Source of the DNA: Wyeomyia smithii
Taxonomy: Eukaryota > Arthropoda > Insecta > Diptera > Culicidae
Direction of reading: 5' to 3'
NCBI RefSeq assembly: GCF_029784165.1
Contig: NC_073695.1
Span: 101,001,306-101,065,305, forward strand
DNA: 64,000 bases
Shown here: one piece after another, positions 1 through 8,747 of the stretch
Numbering within the stretch: position 1 is the stretch's first letter
Layout: each line of letters starts with the position of its first letter
Made by a program: the position numbers and the translations under genes
Notes under the pieces: generated by a model
Database searches by the model: none
What the model saw: the letters and a program-made list of their open reading frames with translations, nothing else
Told to the model about the DNA's origin: nothing

Positions 1-350
1 CAATTAGCAGAAAATCATGATAACTTTCATTAAAAGACCAAAAATAAGTGTACTGATCGGAACAACAATAACCTTATTGCATATGAAAGTATTATGCACA
101 AATATATTTACCCGGATGAATGCTTATTTTAAATTTTTGTTTCTTTGATTGAATCCATAGGAAGGAAAAAATGCTATGGTTTACCTGCGTCTACTGCGTT
201 TTACTCAGTTGTACGTTTTTGGCAGTGTGACTCTTATGCGTTTATGGGCAGTACGCTGCTCACAGTTTGTCGGTATATAAGCGAAATTTGAGCGTGAAAG
301 CGCATTATTTTATCGTCAACGCTGCCCATAATTCAAAAATTGGCTAATAT
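1..350. other. AT-rich intergenic sequence
   Basis: No coding region, RNA gene or terminal repeat could be recognised here. It ends at the 8-bp target duplication of the hAT-type MITE that starts at 359. Confidence 0.5.
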
Positions 351-358
351 GCCATAGG

Positions 359-1417
359 TAGGGACGTTGCGAAACCACCGATACTAATACAGAATCGATC
401 CTTCTACTTCCGATACTCGGATATTTGGTATCGATGTTTTACCAGCGATACTTAATCAATATCGATACACACCTCTCAGTATCGAAAGACTCAAAACAAC
501 CCTGTAAAGAAAAACGAACGAAGCAGAAAACTTGCTGTTTTCTGTGCCATTTTGATGCTTCGTATGCATGCATGCCATCTCATCGGCAATGCAAATTTAA
601 CAGAAATTTCTGTAGATTAACCTACGGGAACGATTCTTTTCTACGGTCATGCAGATCCGAAGGTAAAATCTACAGAGCCAGCGGCTCTTTTCGAAAACGG
701 GATCAATTATTAAGGAAAAGCGTAATCGACTTTTGACTTAGTTTCTGCAGAAGCTGGTGTTTCTAGATTCAGTAAATTTATAGACCATTTTACGAACTGA
801 CAGGCAGGGATACCAAATGTGCAGATTTGTCTGCAAAACGCAGATTTTTGGAGTCCGTGTGCAGATATTCATTGATTTGCAGATATTTGCAGTTTTTCCA
901 CGGTTTCTGCAAATATTGTCAGAGTCTTCTTATATTTGCGCAGATTTTCTTAAATTGTGTGCAAATTGTTACAAACTTTTGCCTGCGCGAGCAAAATTTT
1001 TTCGGATCACGGATAGAATTTTTTCAGATTCCGGTTTTTCGAGCAGTTGCAGACATTTTTCAAAAACATCTGGCATCTCTGCTGACAGGTGTCACGTATT
1101 CTGCTGTTGATGATGTTGCTTTCACGTGCGTTATGTCAGCTGTTCCGAGCTCTCTGTCAAAATTTCATTCATAGAATGAGTTCAGAAACGACTCGTAAAA
1201 CAGTCTATTTAAATGATTCAATTGAATTAAACGTTTTATCTTGAGGAATAAATAATAAAAAAAGAATTATGACTTATATTTTGAATGAAGTGGTATCGCA
1301 CATCGATACATTTAGGTATCGAAACGTTAGCCTCGATAATATCGGAATATCAGTACTTGCTCTCGATACAGGTATCGATCCTAAGTATCGATGTTTAATG
1401 GTATCGCAACGTCCCTA
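359..1417. mobile_element. Non-autonomous hAT-type element (MITE, 1059 bp)
   Basis: The ends are inverted repeats that begin TAGGGACGTTGCG on both sides (359 onward, and the reverse complement ending at 1417). They are flanked by a perfect 8-bp direct repeat GCCATAGG at 351-358 and 1418-1425. An 8-bp duplication with a T/CAGGG-type end is the hallmark of the hAT superfamily. Both subterminal regions (about 375-490 and 1300-1410) are packed with TATCGAT/GGTATCGA motifs, as expected for transposase-binding repeats. The interior is rich in TGCAGATTT-type repeats and has no credible transposase, so the element must have moved in trans. The open frames at 425-1174 look like chance frames in the repeat. 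Confidence 0.85.
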
Positions 1418-1425
1418 GCCATAGG

Positions 1426-1943
1426 CATCAAATCGAGAAAAACGCATATTAAAATTTTTTTTGTCGGTACAACATATTTTCGCTTATCCGCGCCAGTAAC
1501 CACAAGGCTACATTATACTTTCGAAAGTTAGACGAAACAAAGTACAGTAATAATACACTGACGAGCGACGAGCGACACAGGAGCCAGGAAATTTGTTACA
1601 ACTGGTCAAACCTCGTTGTAAGGAGAAACATTTTCGGTTGCTTCCCGGTCGGCGGATTACAACAAACGTTCTATTATTACACTTGCCGCAAAGTTCAGAC
1701 CGCCGTACGTTTGCTGCTCCAAGTAAATTGTTACATTCCTATTGTCAACCTATTGTTGCCTTATAAAGGCAACAATATAACAAGTATCATGTGTTGCACG
1801 GCTTGAAGGAAGAAGATGTTCCCGTTCTCGTTTCGGATATAAGGGTCGCAATTATGCTGTGATGTCAAGCAACAACCGTCTTCTTCAAGACGTTACATAT
1901 TTGTTAATGAAGTGATATGAATTTTCTATAATGGACTCAGCGC
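1426..1943. other. Unassigned sequence left of the long-TIR element
   Basis: No gene was recognised. There is a short hairpin, TTGTTGCCTTATAAAGGCAACAA, around 1752-1774 (described here by its arms TTGTTGCC and GGCAACAA), and otherwise unique-looking sequence. Confidence 0.35.
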
Positions 1944-2474
1944 ACACTGTTTCCAAAGCAGCAAAAACGTGATCGAAATTGTTTTGACCCAGAAAAAATG
2001 ATTTTAGAGAAAAAGGGTCTTCGGAGAAGAGGTTCCATTAATTATTCTCCATGTTGTAGAAGTTGCGATTTTGTGATTGATCCACCTAAAAGTGAGATAC
2101 GAATTTTACTTTGCTCATTTTTGCATAAAAAAATCTACTTTGTTCGGCAAAGTTGTGGCAAATTTTATAAGAAATGACTTTGCTGAAGATATCATACTTC
2201 TATCTGCCTATTAAAATGGACTTTTGTGGAGTTTTCTACAGAATGACCCTTAAAATCTATTTTCACCACAAAACTTTTTATAGTGATTTTCTACAATTTT
2301 TTAATGTTCTACAATGTTGTTTGTTATAACAAAACACACAATTTCTCTTAAGAACGTTTATTTTTATCTCCTATATTTATTTAGTTATTGAAGAATTTTA
2401 TTAAAATAATGTACTATTTCACTGACAAATATCTACCAAATCTGCAAATATCTGCAGACCAAACCATTTCTATG
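1944..2474 (+). repeat. Left arm of the long inverted repeat
   Basis: This 531-bp arm matches the reverse complement of 12697-13228 over its whole length and stops matching abruptly after CCATTTCTATG at 2474. The remaining 40 bases up to 2514 appear to be the interior of the same element before the plus-strand LINE begins. Confidence 0.85.
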
Positions 2475-2572
2475 TTAAAGTATAAGTCAAACAGTATTCA
2501 ATCCAGAAAATTCGGTAGCGACCATTTGCCTATTCTTATTTCAATTAATAACGGGTCAACTCGCATGCGACC

Positions 2573-2585
2573 AGTTGACATTCCG
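2573..2585. repeat. Target-site duplication, left copy (13 bp)
   Basis: AGTTGACATTCCG lies directly before the T run that is the poly(A) tail of the minus-strand LINE. The identical 13-mer stands at 8735-8747 on the other side of that LINE. It is part of the ORF2 of the older LINE (codons for V-D-I-P). Confidence 0.92.
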
Positions 2586-2930
2586 TTTTTTTTTTTTAAA
2601 TAGTTTAACTGAGCCAAGTACATTTTTTTTAAATTCTAAATTAGCAGGGAAAAGAGGGAGGCCTTTTCTTTATTCTCGCGGCCGACTACGAGCTAGTGGG
2701 GATTTAAGGTGAGAGGAGGGGAGTTACAATTTTGATTTCAACTATATTGAGTTATACGATTTATTTATTTGTACATGGCTAAGCAGTGATGTTCTATTTG
2801 AGCAGTTTGGACTGAGGTGTCTGCGTGAACATGAAGATGCCGAGTCTTCGTTTGGGTGTCTCCAGCTTAGTGTATCATCTTCTTTTAGCGTGTAGCGGGA
2901 ATGGTAATCTAACAAATAGATAGAAGAGTT

Positions 2931-5900
2931 TCATATTTTAATACCAGCGTGTTTTATGAACACGTATAGCTGTGTCATGTACTGGAGATCACCGCTTCCC
3001 AGAATGTCTCTAACGGGTACGTTCGGTTGTTTTCCTCGGGCCCGAAGGGAATCTATAAGCTCAGACCTAACACCACAGTATTCGGTACACGACCAAACAA
3101 CATGCTCGATGTCATGGTAGCCATCGCCACAAACGCAGTGATTACTGTCTACAAGCCCTATACGAAAGAGATGCGTGTTTAACGTATAGTGATTGGACAT
3201 AAGTCTGGACATCACGCGAATGAAGTCCCGACCTACATCCAACCCCTTGAACCATGCTTTCGTCGATACCTTAGGAAAAATGGAATGTAGCCACCGTCCC
3301 AGTTCATCTGAGTTCCATGATGATTGCCAACTGTTGAGTGTTCTCTGACGCAAAATGCTATAAAATTCATCAAAAGCAATTGGTCTTTCATAAATATCGC
3401 CGTCAATAGCACCCACCTTAGCTAAAGAGTCAGCCTTTTCGTTACCCGGAATCGAGCAATGAGAAGGGACCCACGCTAAGGTAACCCGGTAATTTTTATC
3501 TGTTAAAGCACTTAAAAACCGCCGTATTTTCCCCAGGAAATACGGGGTGTGCTTCACAGGCTTCATTGATCGCAGAGCCTCAATGGCACTGAGACTATCT
3601 GTGAAGATGAAGTAGTGGTCTATGGGTAGGGTTTCGATGATTCCAAGAGAGTACTGAATAGCAGCAAGTTCTGCGACGTACACGGAAGCAGGAGCATCGA
3701 GTTTGTAGGAGGCGGTAAAATTTTCGTGGAAAACACCGAAGCCAGTGGACTCATCTAGATTAGATCCGTCAGTGTAAAAGCTTTTATCATAACTAACATG
3801 TTTAAACTTATTGGAAAAAATCTTAGGGATCTCTTGGGGTCGCAATTGATCCGGGATACCAGAAATGTCTTGTTTCATGGTGGTGTCGAAGAATATAGCA
3901 TTATTAGAAGTAGCTAAAAGTGCGACATTGGAGGAATCGTATGAAGAAGGATTAATATCTTGAGCCATATAGTCAAAATATAAAGTCATAAATCTGGATT
4001 GAGATTGAAGGTCGACCAACCTCTCGAAATTTTCAATTACTAATGGGTTCATAACTGTGCATCGAATTAGCAACCGGTAAGAGAGATTCCAAAAACGATG
4101 TTTCAACGGAAGAATACCCGCTAGCACTTCAAGACTCATCGTATGGGTCGACTGCATGCAACCCAAGGCAATACGCAAACAACGATATTGTATTCTCTCT
4201 AATTTTATAATGTGCGTGTTCGCGGCGGAGCGAAAGCAGAAACAGCCGTACCCAAGAACTGACAATATCGTTGTTTGGTATAACCTTAGAAGGTCTCCTG
4301 GGTGAGCACCCCACCAAGTTCCGGTAATCGTACGAAGAAAATTAATCCTCTGTTGGCATTTTTGTGTCAGATATCTAATATGACAAGCCCAGGTGCATTT
4401 GGAGTCGAACCAGACCCCGAGATATTTAGCGACTAAAACCTGAGAGATCGTTTTACCCGTTAGTAGGAGCTGCAGCTGAGCTGGGTTATGCTTCCTAGAA
4501 AAAACGACCAGCTCAGTTTTCTCCGGAGAGAATTCGATACCCAGCTTAAGAGCCCATTCAGACAAATTGTCTAAGGTATCTTGCAATGGTCCTTGCAGGT
4601 CGCTAGCCTTGCCACCAGTAATGGATACAACGCTATCGTCTGCAAGTTGCCTTAGCGTGCATGAATTTGCAAGACATTCATCGATGTCATTGACGTAAAA
4701 ATTATATAAGAGAGGACTTAAACATGAGCCCTGGGGGAGGCCCATGTAACTAATTCGGGAAGTTGTCGAATCGCCATGTGAGAAATACATATGCTTTTCT
4801 GACAACAAATTGAGCAAAAAGTTATTCAAATATGGTGAAAGTCCCTGCGAATGAAGTTTCGCGCTTAAAACTTCTACAGAGACAGAGTCAAAAGCCCCCT
4901 TAATATCCATGAACGCAGAAGCCATTTGCTCTTTTCGAGCAAAGGCTAGTTGAATTTCAGTAGAAAGCAACGCTAGGCAATCGTTCGTCCCTTTGCCCCG
5001 GCGAAAGCCAAATTGAGTATCTGAAAGTAACCCGTTTGTTTCGACCCATTTGTCTAACCGTAAGAGGATCATTTTCTCCATTAATTTCCGGAGGCAAGAG
5101 AGCATCGCAATCGGCCTATATGAATTGTGATCAGAGGCAGGTTTCCCGGGTTTCCGAATAGCAATGACTTTTACCTCCCTCCAGTCATGCGGAACAATAT
5201 TTAGCTCAAGAAACTTGTTGAATAAATTCAACAAGCGTCTTTTTGCAGAGTCGGGTAGGTTCTTCAACAGGTTGAATTTTATTCTATCTAACCCTGGAGC
5301 CTTATTGTTGCACGATAGGAGAGCCATTGAAAATTCCAACATCGAAAATGGAGGCTCTTCCGTAGTTACTAATAACGCGTCGCGAAAGGTTTTCTGTTCC
5401 GGTACAGAGTCTGGACAGACCTTTTTGGCAAAATCGAGTATCCAGCGATCTGAATACTCCTCGCTTTCATTCGAAACGTCACGGTTCCGCATGCGCCTGG
5501 CGGTATCCCAAAGAGTGCTCATCGCTGTTTCCCTGGACAACGCGTTTACGAACCGCCGCCAGTACCCGCGTTTTTTCGCCTTTACTAAGCTCTTCATCTG
5601 CCTGCCCAGTGCCTCGTACTTTCGAAGCAGGTTGACAGTGCCGTACTCCCGGTAGTCCTTATACGCCGCGGACCTTCGCGCGTACAGCTCAGAGCACTCT
5701 TTGTCCCACCATTTGTTGGGAGGGCGCTGTCTAATCGTTACCCCGGGTATCGGTTTCGTCTGAGCTTGAGTCGCGGCGTCGATTATCAAGCCAGCTAAGA
5801 ACGCGTATTCTTCCTCCGGAGGAAGTTCCTCGTGAGTCACGATAGATTGCGCTATAATAGACTCATAACACTTCCAATCAATATTACGTGTAAGATCGTA

Positions 5901-6614
5901 GGAAATATTGATTGGGTTCGAGGGAGTTGAACCATTAGCAATTGATATAACGATTGGAAGATGATCACTACCGTGGGGATCGTTGATTACTTTCCACCGG
6001 CAATCTAGCGCTAGTGATGTCGAGCAGAGGGATAGGTCAAGCACGCTTTCACGTGCTGGAGGATTAGGTACACGTGTCGCTTCCCCAGTATTCAAAACTG
6101 TCATATTGAAGTCGTCGATCAAGTTACAGATTAAAGAAGATCGGTTGTCGTCGTACAGCGACCCCCATAGCGAACAGTGAGAATTAAAATCTCCCAATAT
6201 CAAAAAAGGCGCGGGAAGCAACTCTGCTATATCAGTGAGATGCTTCTGTTCAATCCGCGCGGATGGAGGCATATATAACGAAACAAGGCATAGGTCTTTT
6301 CCATCCATATTCGTTTGAATGGCAACGACTTCAATATTCGAGATCGAGGGGAGGTCGATTCGGAAGAAGGAATAGCACTTTTTAATCCCTAAAAGTACCC
6401 CTCCACCGTGTGAGTCTCGATCTCGACGAATAATGTTAAAATCGTGGAAATTGAGTTGATCGTTTGAATTGAGAAAGGTTTCACAGAGCGCAAATGCGTC
6501 ACAATTGTATGTATTTATTAAATGAGAAAATAGATCGAATTTGGGGATGATACTTCTGCAATTCCACTGTAATACAGTGATAAAATTCCTAACCTCTTTC
6601 GCCGTATTAGTCAT
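2931..6614 (-). CDS. LINE ORF2: endonuclease, reverse transcriptase, RNase H (1227 aa)
   Basis: This polyprotein nicks target DNA, copies the element RNA at the nick and removes the RNA strand. The apurinic-type endonuclease covers about residues 12-225, with catalytic-type motifs C-E-T (E45), GDFN (141-144) and SDH (216-218). The reverse transcriptase covers about 430-790, with MDIKGAFD (first Asp 570), LPQGS (626-630) and LADD (657-660; the usual Y/F-ADD has Leu here). RNase H covers about 944-1070, with TDG (948-950), E982, TDS (1005-1007) and a final Asp in NEKAD (1058-1062), so the D-E-D-D set looks complete. A C-x-C...H...C zinc-finger-like motif lies near 1178-1195. The start ATG at 6614 overlaps the ORF1 stop by 8 nt. 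Length and domain order are as expected for a complete I-type ORF2. Confidence 0.93.
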   Translation of the reverse strand: MTNTAKEVRNFITVLQWNCRSIIPKFDLFSHLINTYNCDAFALCETFLNSNDQLNFHDFNIIRRDRDSHGGGVLLGIKKCYSFFRIDLPSISNIEVVAIQTNMDGKDLCLVSLYMPPSARIEQKHLTDIAELLPAPFLILGDFNSHCSLWGSLYDDNRSSLICNLIDDFNMTVLNTGEATRVPNPPARESVLDLSLCSTSLALDCRWKVINDPHGSDHLPIVISIANGSTPSNPINISYDLTRNIDWKCYESIIAQSIVTHEELPPEEEYAFLAGLIIDAATQAQTKPIPGVTIRQRPPNKWWDKECSELYARRSAAYKDYREYGTVNLLRKYEALGRQMKSLVKAKKRGYWRRFVNALSRETAMSTLWDTARRMRNRDVSNESEEYSDRWILDFAKKVCPDSVPEQKTFRDALLVTTEEPPFSMLEFSMALLSCNNKAPGLDRIKFNLLKNLPDSAKRRLLNLFNKFLELNIVPHDWREVKVIAIRKPGKPASDHNSYRPIAMLSCLRKLMEKMILLRLDKWVETNGLLSDTQFGFRRGKGTNDCLALLSTEIQLAFARKEQMASAFMDIKGAFDSVSVEVLSAKLHSQGLSPYLNNFLLNLLSEKHMYFSHGDSTTSRISYMGLPQGSCLSPLLYNFYVNDIDECLANSCTLRQLADDSVVSITGGKASDLQGPLQDTLDNLSEWALKLGIEFSPEKTELVVFSRKHNPAQLQLLLTGKTISQVLVAKYLGVWFDSKCTWACHIRYLTQKCQQRINFLRTITGTWWGAHPGDLLRLYQTTILSVLGYGCFCFRSAANTHIIKLERIQYRCLRIALGCMQSTHTMSLEVLAGILPLKHRFWNLSYRLLIRCTVMNPLVIENFERLVDLQSQSRFMTLYFDYMAQDINPSSYDSSNVALLATSNNAIFFDTTMKQDISGIPDQLRPQEIPKIFSNKFKHVSYDKSFYTDGSNLDESTGFGVFHENFTASYKLDAPASVYVAELAAIQYSLGIIETLPIDHYFIFTDSLSAIEALRSMKPVKHTPYFLGKIRRFLSALTDKNYRVTLAWVPSHCSIPGNEKADSLAKVGAIDGDIYERPIAFDEFYSILRQRTLNSWQSSWNSDELGRWLHSIFPKVSTKAWFKGLDVGRDFIRVMSRLMSNHYTLNTHLFRIGLVDSNHCVCGDGYHDIEHVVWSCTEYCGVRSELIDSLRARGKQPNVPVRDILGSGDLQYMTQLYVFIKHAGIKI

Positions 6615-7986
6615 CGAAAGATATGATAGCTGAAATGAGGGGCCAAGTTGCTGCTAGTTGCATCAAAAAGGTTTTCACTGTAGGAAGAAGGGCAAGAAGA
6701 ATATTTTGTAGGGGATCTGGTATGTTAAATGTTTTAAATATCCAGTCCACAATATCAGAAAATTTTATGAACCCTGTTTCTATTTTATCTTCTGATCGAG
6801 AAATGGGTGCCCGAGGGGTTTTTGGTGCCCCAGGAAGCGGTGGGTACTCCTGGTTTGATTTAAAATTAAAACCGGGAGGTACTTGCTTCGGTTTTTCTTC
6901 ACCGCTTCCTTTTTGTGTTGGCTTATTGGTCATTCCGCTAGGGGTTATCTTGCGACCTTTGCGAGAAAGATTAGGAGAGTTGATCATTCTCCTCTTCCTA
7001 GATCCTTCTGGCATGGCATAAGAACACCCTTCGACGGGATCGTCAGATGTACCCTCATCGGTTGGCAAAAAGGAAAAGATGTTTCCTGTCGAGGGTGGCT
7101 CAGCACTCTTCAGCATTTCTGCGAAAGAGCGCTTTGATCGTTCCTTGAGGGAACGCTTTATTTTTTCCTCGCGCTGTTTGTACGCGGGACACGCCGAAAG
7201 GTCATGCCGAGTTCCCTCACAGTAAAGACACTTTTCAGTATCCTCACTGCAAGCGGTCTCAGCATGATTGCCTCCGCACTTGCTGCAGCGTGCCTTGTTG
7301 CAGCAGTAGGTGGCTGTATGACCTAACTGCTTGCAGTTTTGGCAATGCATGACCCGCGGTACGAACAGGCGTACAGGCAGACGAACCCTGTCCAAAGAGA
7401 TGTAGTTCGGCAGTGCGGATCCGGCGAATGTTACACGGAAGGAATCCGAAGGGAAGAATTTCTTCTTCCCTTCTTCGATGGATACTGAATGCAATTGCTT
7501 GACATCCAGTATCTTTACATCTTGAATCAGGGGTTTTTTGAAGCAGCCAACCCCGTGACGCAAAATGTCATCGACCGTGAGGCTTCCTTCGGTAACCACA
7601 CCGTCGATCTCCACGTCCTTGGCAGGGATGTACACGCGGTACTCTCTCGTGAAGAGCTCGTAGCTAGCAATTGCGTTTGCTTGCTTCAAGCTACTCACAA
7701 CAACTCGCAGTTTGTTCGGTCTAACCTTTGTAATTTCGGTTACGTCCGAAAACTGTTTTGCCAGGTCCTTGCCGATTTGAATTATATTTAGAGGCTTCTT
7801 TATGGGCCTGAAGTAAACTACGAACGGACCTTTCGAAGCATCTGGGTAAGCTTTCACCCGTGTTGCCGGTACCCTTGGTACGGGGCTAGGTAGCGGGGAA
7901 GGTAGAGGGGAATTGATGGGGGAGATCTCAATCTCTTCCCCAGTTGTTTCCACATCCAGGAATAGTTGCACCTGCATGTCGTCCAT
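6607..7986 (-). CDS. LINE ORF1: gag-like nucleic-acid-binding protein with three CCHC knuckles (459 aa)
   Basis: ORF1 proteins of this group bind the element RNA and form the ribonucleoprotein used for reverse transcription. Three zinc knuckles are visible: C215-C228 (CX2CX4HX4C), C234-C246 (CX2CX3HX4C, one residue short) and C253-C266 (CX2CX4HX4C). They follow an Ile/Val-rich region at about 55-210 that could form an RRM-like fold. The N-terminus has a Ser/Pro-rich patch (about 22-40), and a Lys/Arg-rich stretch (270-290) follows the knuckles. The first ATG of the frame is used. The stop overlaps the ORF2 start (ATGACTAA). There are no internal lesions. Confidence 0.92.
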   Translation of the reverse strand: MDDMQVQLFLDVETTGEEIEISPINSPLPSPLPSPVPRVPATRVKAYPDASKGPFVVYFRPIKKPLNIIQIGKDLAKQFSDVTEITKVRPNKLRVVVSSLKQANAIASYELFTREYRVYIPAKDVEIDGVVTEGSLTVDDILRHGVGCFKKPLIQDVKILDVKQLHSVSIEEGKKKFFPSDSFRVTFAGSALPNYISLDRVRLPVRLFVPRVMHCQNCKQLGHTATYCCNKARCSKCGGNHAETACSEDTEKCLYCEGTRHDLSACPAYKQREEKIKRSLKERSKRSFAEMLKSAEPPSTGNIFSFLPTDEGTSDDPVEGCSYAMPEGSRKRRMINSPNLSRKGRKITPSGMTNKPTQKGSGEEKPKQVPPGFNFKSNQEYPPLPGAPKTPRAPISRSEDKIETGFIKFSDIVDWIFKTFNIPDPLQNILLALLPTVKTFLMQLAATWPLISAIISFDD

Positions 7987-8037
7987 TTTGCGGGAGCGTT
8001 ACGCTCTACCGCACACAAACGATAAATATTCGAATGT

Positions 8038-8050
8038 GGGGGGGGGGGGG
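8038..8050. repeat. Homopolymer G run (C on the LINE sense strand)
   Basis: An uninterrupted run of about 13 G lies 52 bp before the LINE ORF1 start on the opposite strand. It is a slippage-prone site and may vary between reads. Confidence 0.8.
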
Positions 8051-8113
8051 TCAAATAGTTGCTATTAAATTTTAAAAACAATTTTTCAAACTACAATGGA
8101 TCAAAATTTAAAA

Positions 8114-8141
8114 AAAGGCAGTAATACTAATACTAATAACA

Positions 8142-8198
<57 letters not shown>

Positions 8199-8275
8199 GT
8201 AATAATAATAATAATAATAATAATAGTAATAATAATTATAATAATAACAATAATAATACTATTAATAATAATGAT
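8114..8275. repeat. (AAT)n microsatellite inside the LINE leader
   Basis: About 160 bp of AAT repeats with occasional AGT, AAC or AAA triplets lie in the 5' UTR of the minus-strand LINE (ATT on its sense strand). The plus-strand frame through it would encode almost only Asn and is not a gene. The interruptions suggest an old tract rather than a fresh expansion. Confidence 0.9.
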
Positions 8276-8734
8276 AAAAATTCTAAAGTGAATACTTCAC
8301 CGAACGTCTAAGTCACGACCTCACGGCTGATAGTAGGATTAATCGAGCGTCTCCGCAGAACAAACAATGAGGATCCAGCTTCGTGTTGTGACACAGTGGC
8401 CGTATCCTACACGCGACCTTGTAGATGCCACTTGTAGTTGACTTCCACTCGCTCGATCGTATGGTGGTCCGTGCTGCTAGCGGGGTAACAGCGGTGCGGG
8501 AGAATTATTCTTGCTGATATATCAGCTGCGTATCGGATCACTGGCGGGGTAGCCTGCCCCTACCAGTGTGCAGAAGATGTTTCTGCCGATAAACTACCGG
8601 CTATTGTTATCGCGCAGCACAAGAAATAATCGACAAAAAAACACCCGTACGATAACTCGTGTATTGTTATTTTGCAAACTCAAACGGAGATGAACAATTT
8701 GCGTCTAATCGAGACGAAAGCAAAACAACGAATG

Positions 8735-8747
8735 AGTTGACATTCCG
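8735..8747. repeat. Target-site duplication, right copy (13 bp)
   Basis: Identical to 2573-2585 (AGTTGACATTCCG). It abuts the 5' end of the minus-strand LINE. After it, the ORF2 of the older plus-strand LINE resumes in frame. Confidence 0.92.

Larger units (their letters stand above)
2586..8734 (-). mobile_element. Full-length EN/RT/RNase H non-LTR retrotransposon, both ORFs intact
   Basis: This 6149-bp element is bounded by a perfect 13-bp target duplication. On the minus strand it runs: 5' end at 8734, 5' UTR to 7987, ORF1 (459 aa), ORF2 (1227 aa, overlapping ORF1 by 8 nt), a 3' UTR of about 345 bp, and a 12-base A tail (seen as T at 2586-2597). The domain order endonuclease - reverse transcriptase - RNase H, with a three-knuckle gag, places it in the I superfamily (I/Outcast/Loner/Lian-like). 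I cannot settle the clade by eye. No frameshift or stop interrupts either ORF, so it could be recently or still active. It sits inside the older LINE at 2515-12119. Confidence 0.92.
7987..8734 (-). promoter_or_regulatory. LINE 5' UTR with Inr + DPE-like internal promoter
   Basis: Read on the minus strand, the element starts CATTCGTTGTTTTGC. With the flanking base the start is TCATTC, which fits the insect initiator TCAKTY. Taking the A as +1, AGACG falls at +28 to +32 and fits the downstream promoter element RGWYV at its canonical spacing. TATA-less Inr+DPE promoters at the first base are typical of jockey/I-type insect LINEs, because the promoter must be carried on the RNA. No transcription data are available, so use is inferred. 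The leader also contains an (ATT)n tract and a run of C close to ORF1. Confidence 0.7.

Noticed and set aside
2388..2603. 71-codon plus-strand frame ending in Phe repeats
   Set aside because: It runs from the inverted arm through the LINE fragment into the poly(T) tail of the other LINE, so it is a chimera of three repeats.
5164..5655. 163-codon plus-strand frame
   Set aside because: Antisense shadow of the LINE ORF2.
8096..8311. Asn-rich 71-codon frame
   Set aside because: Translation of the (AAT)n tract in the LINE leader, on the wrong strand.
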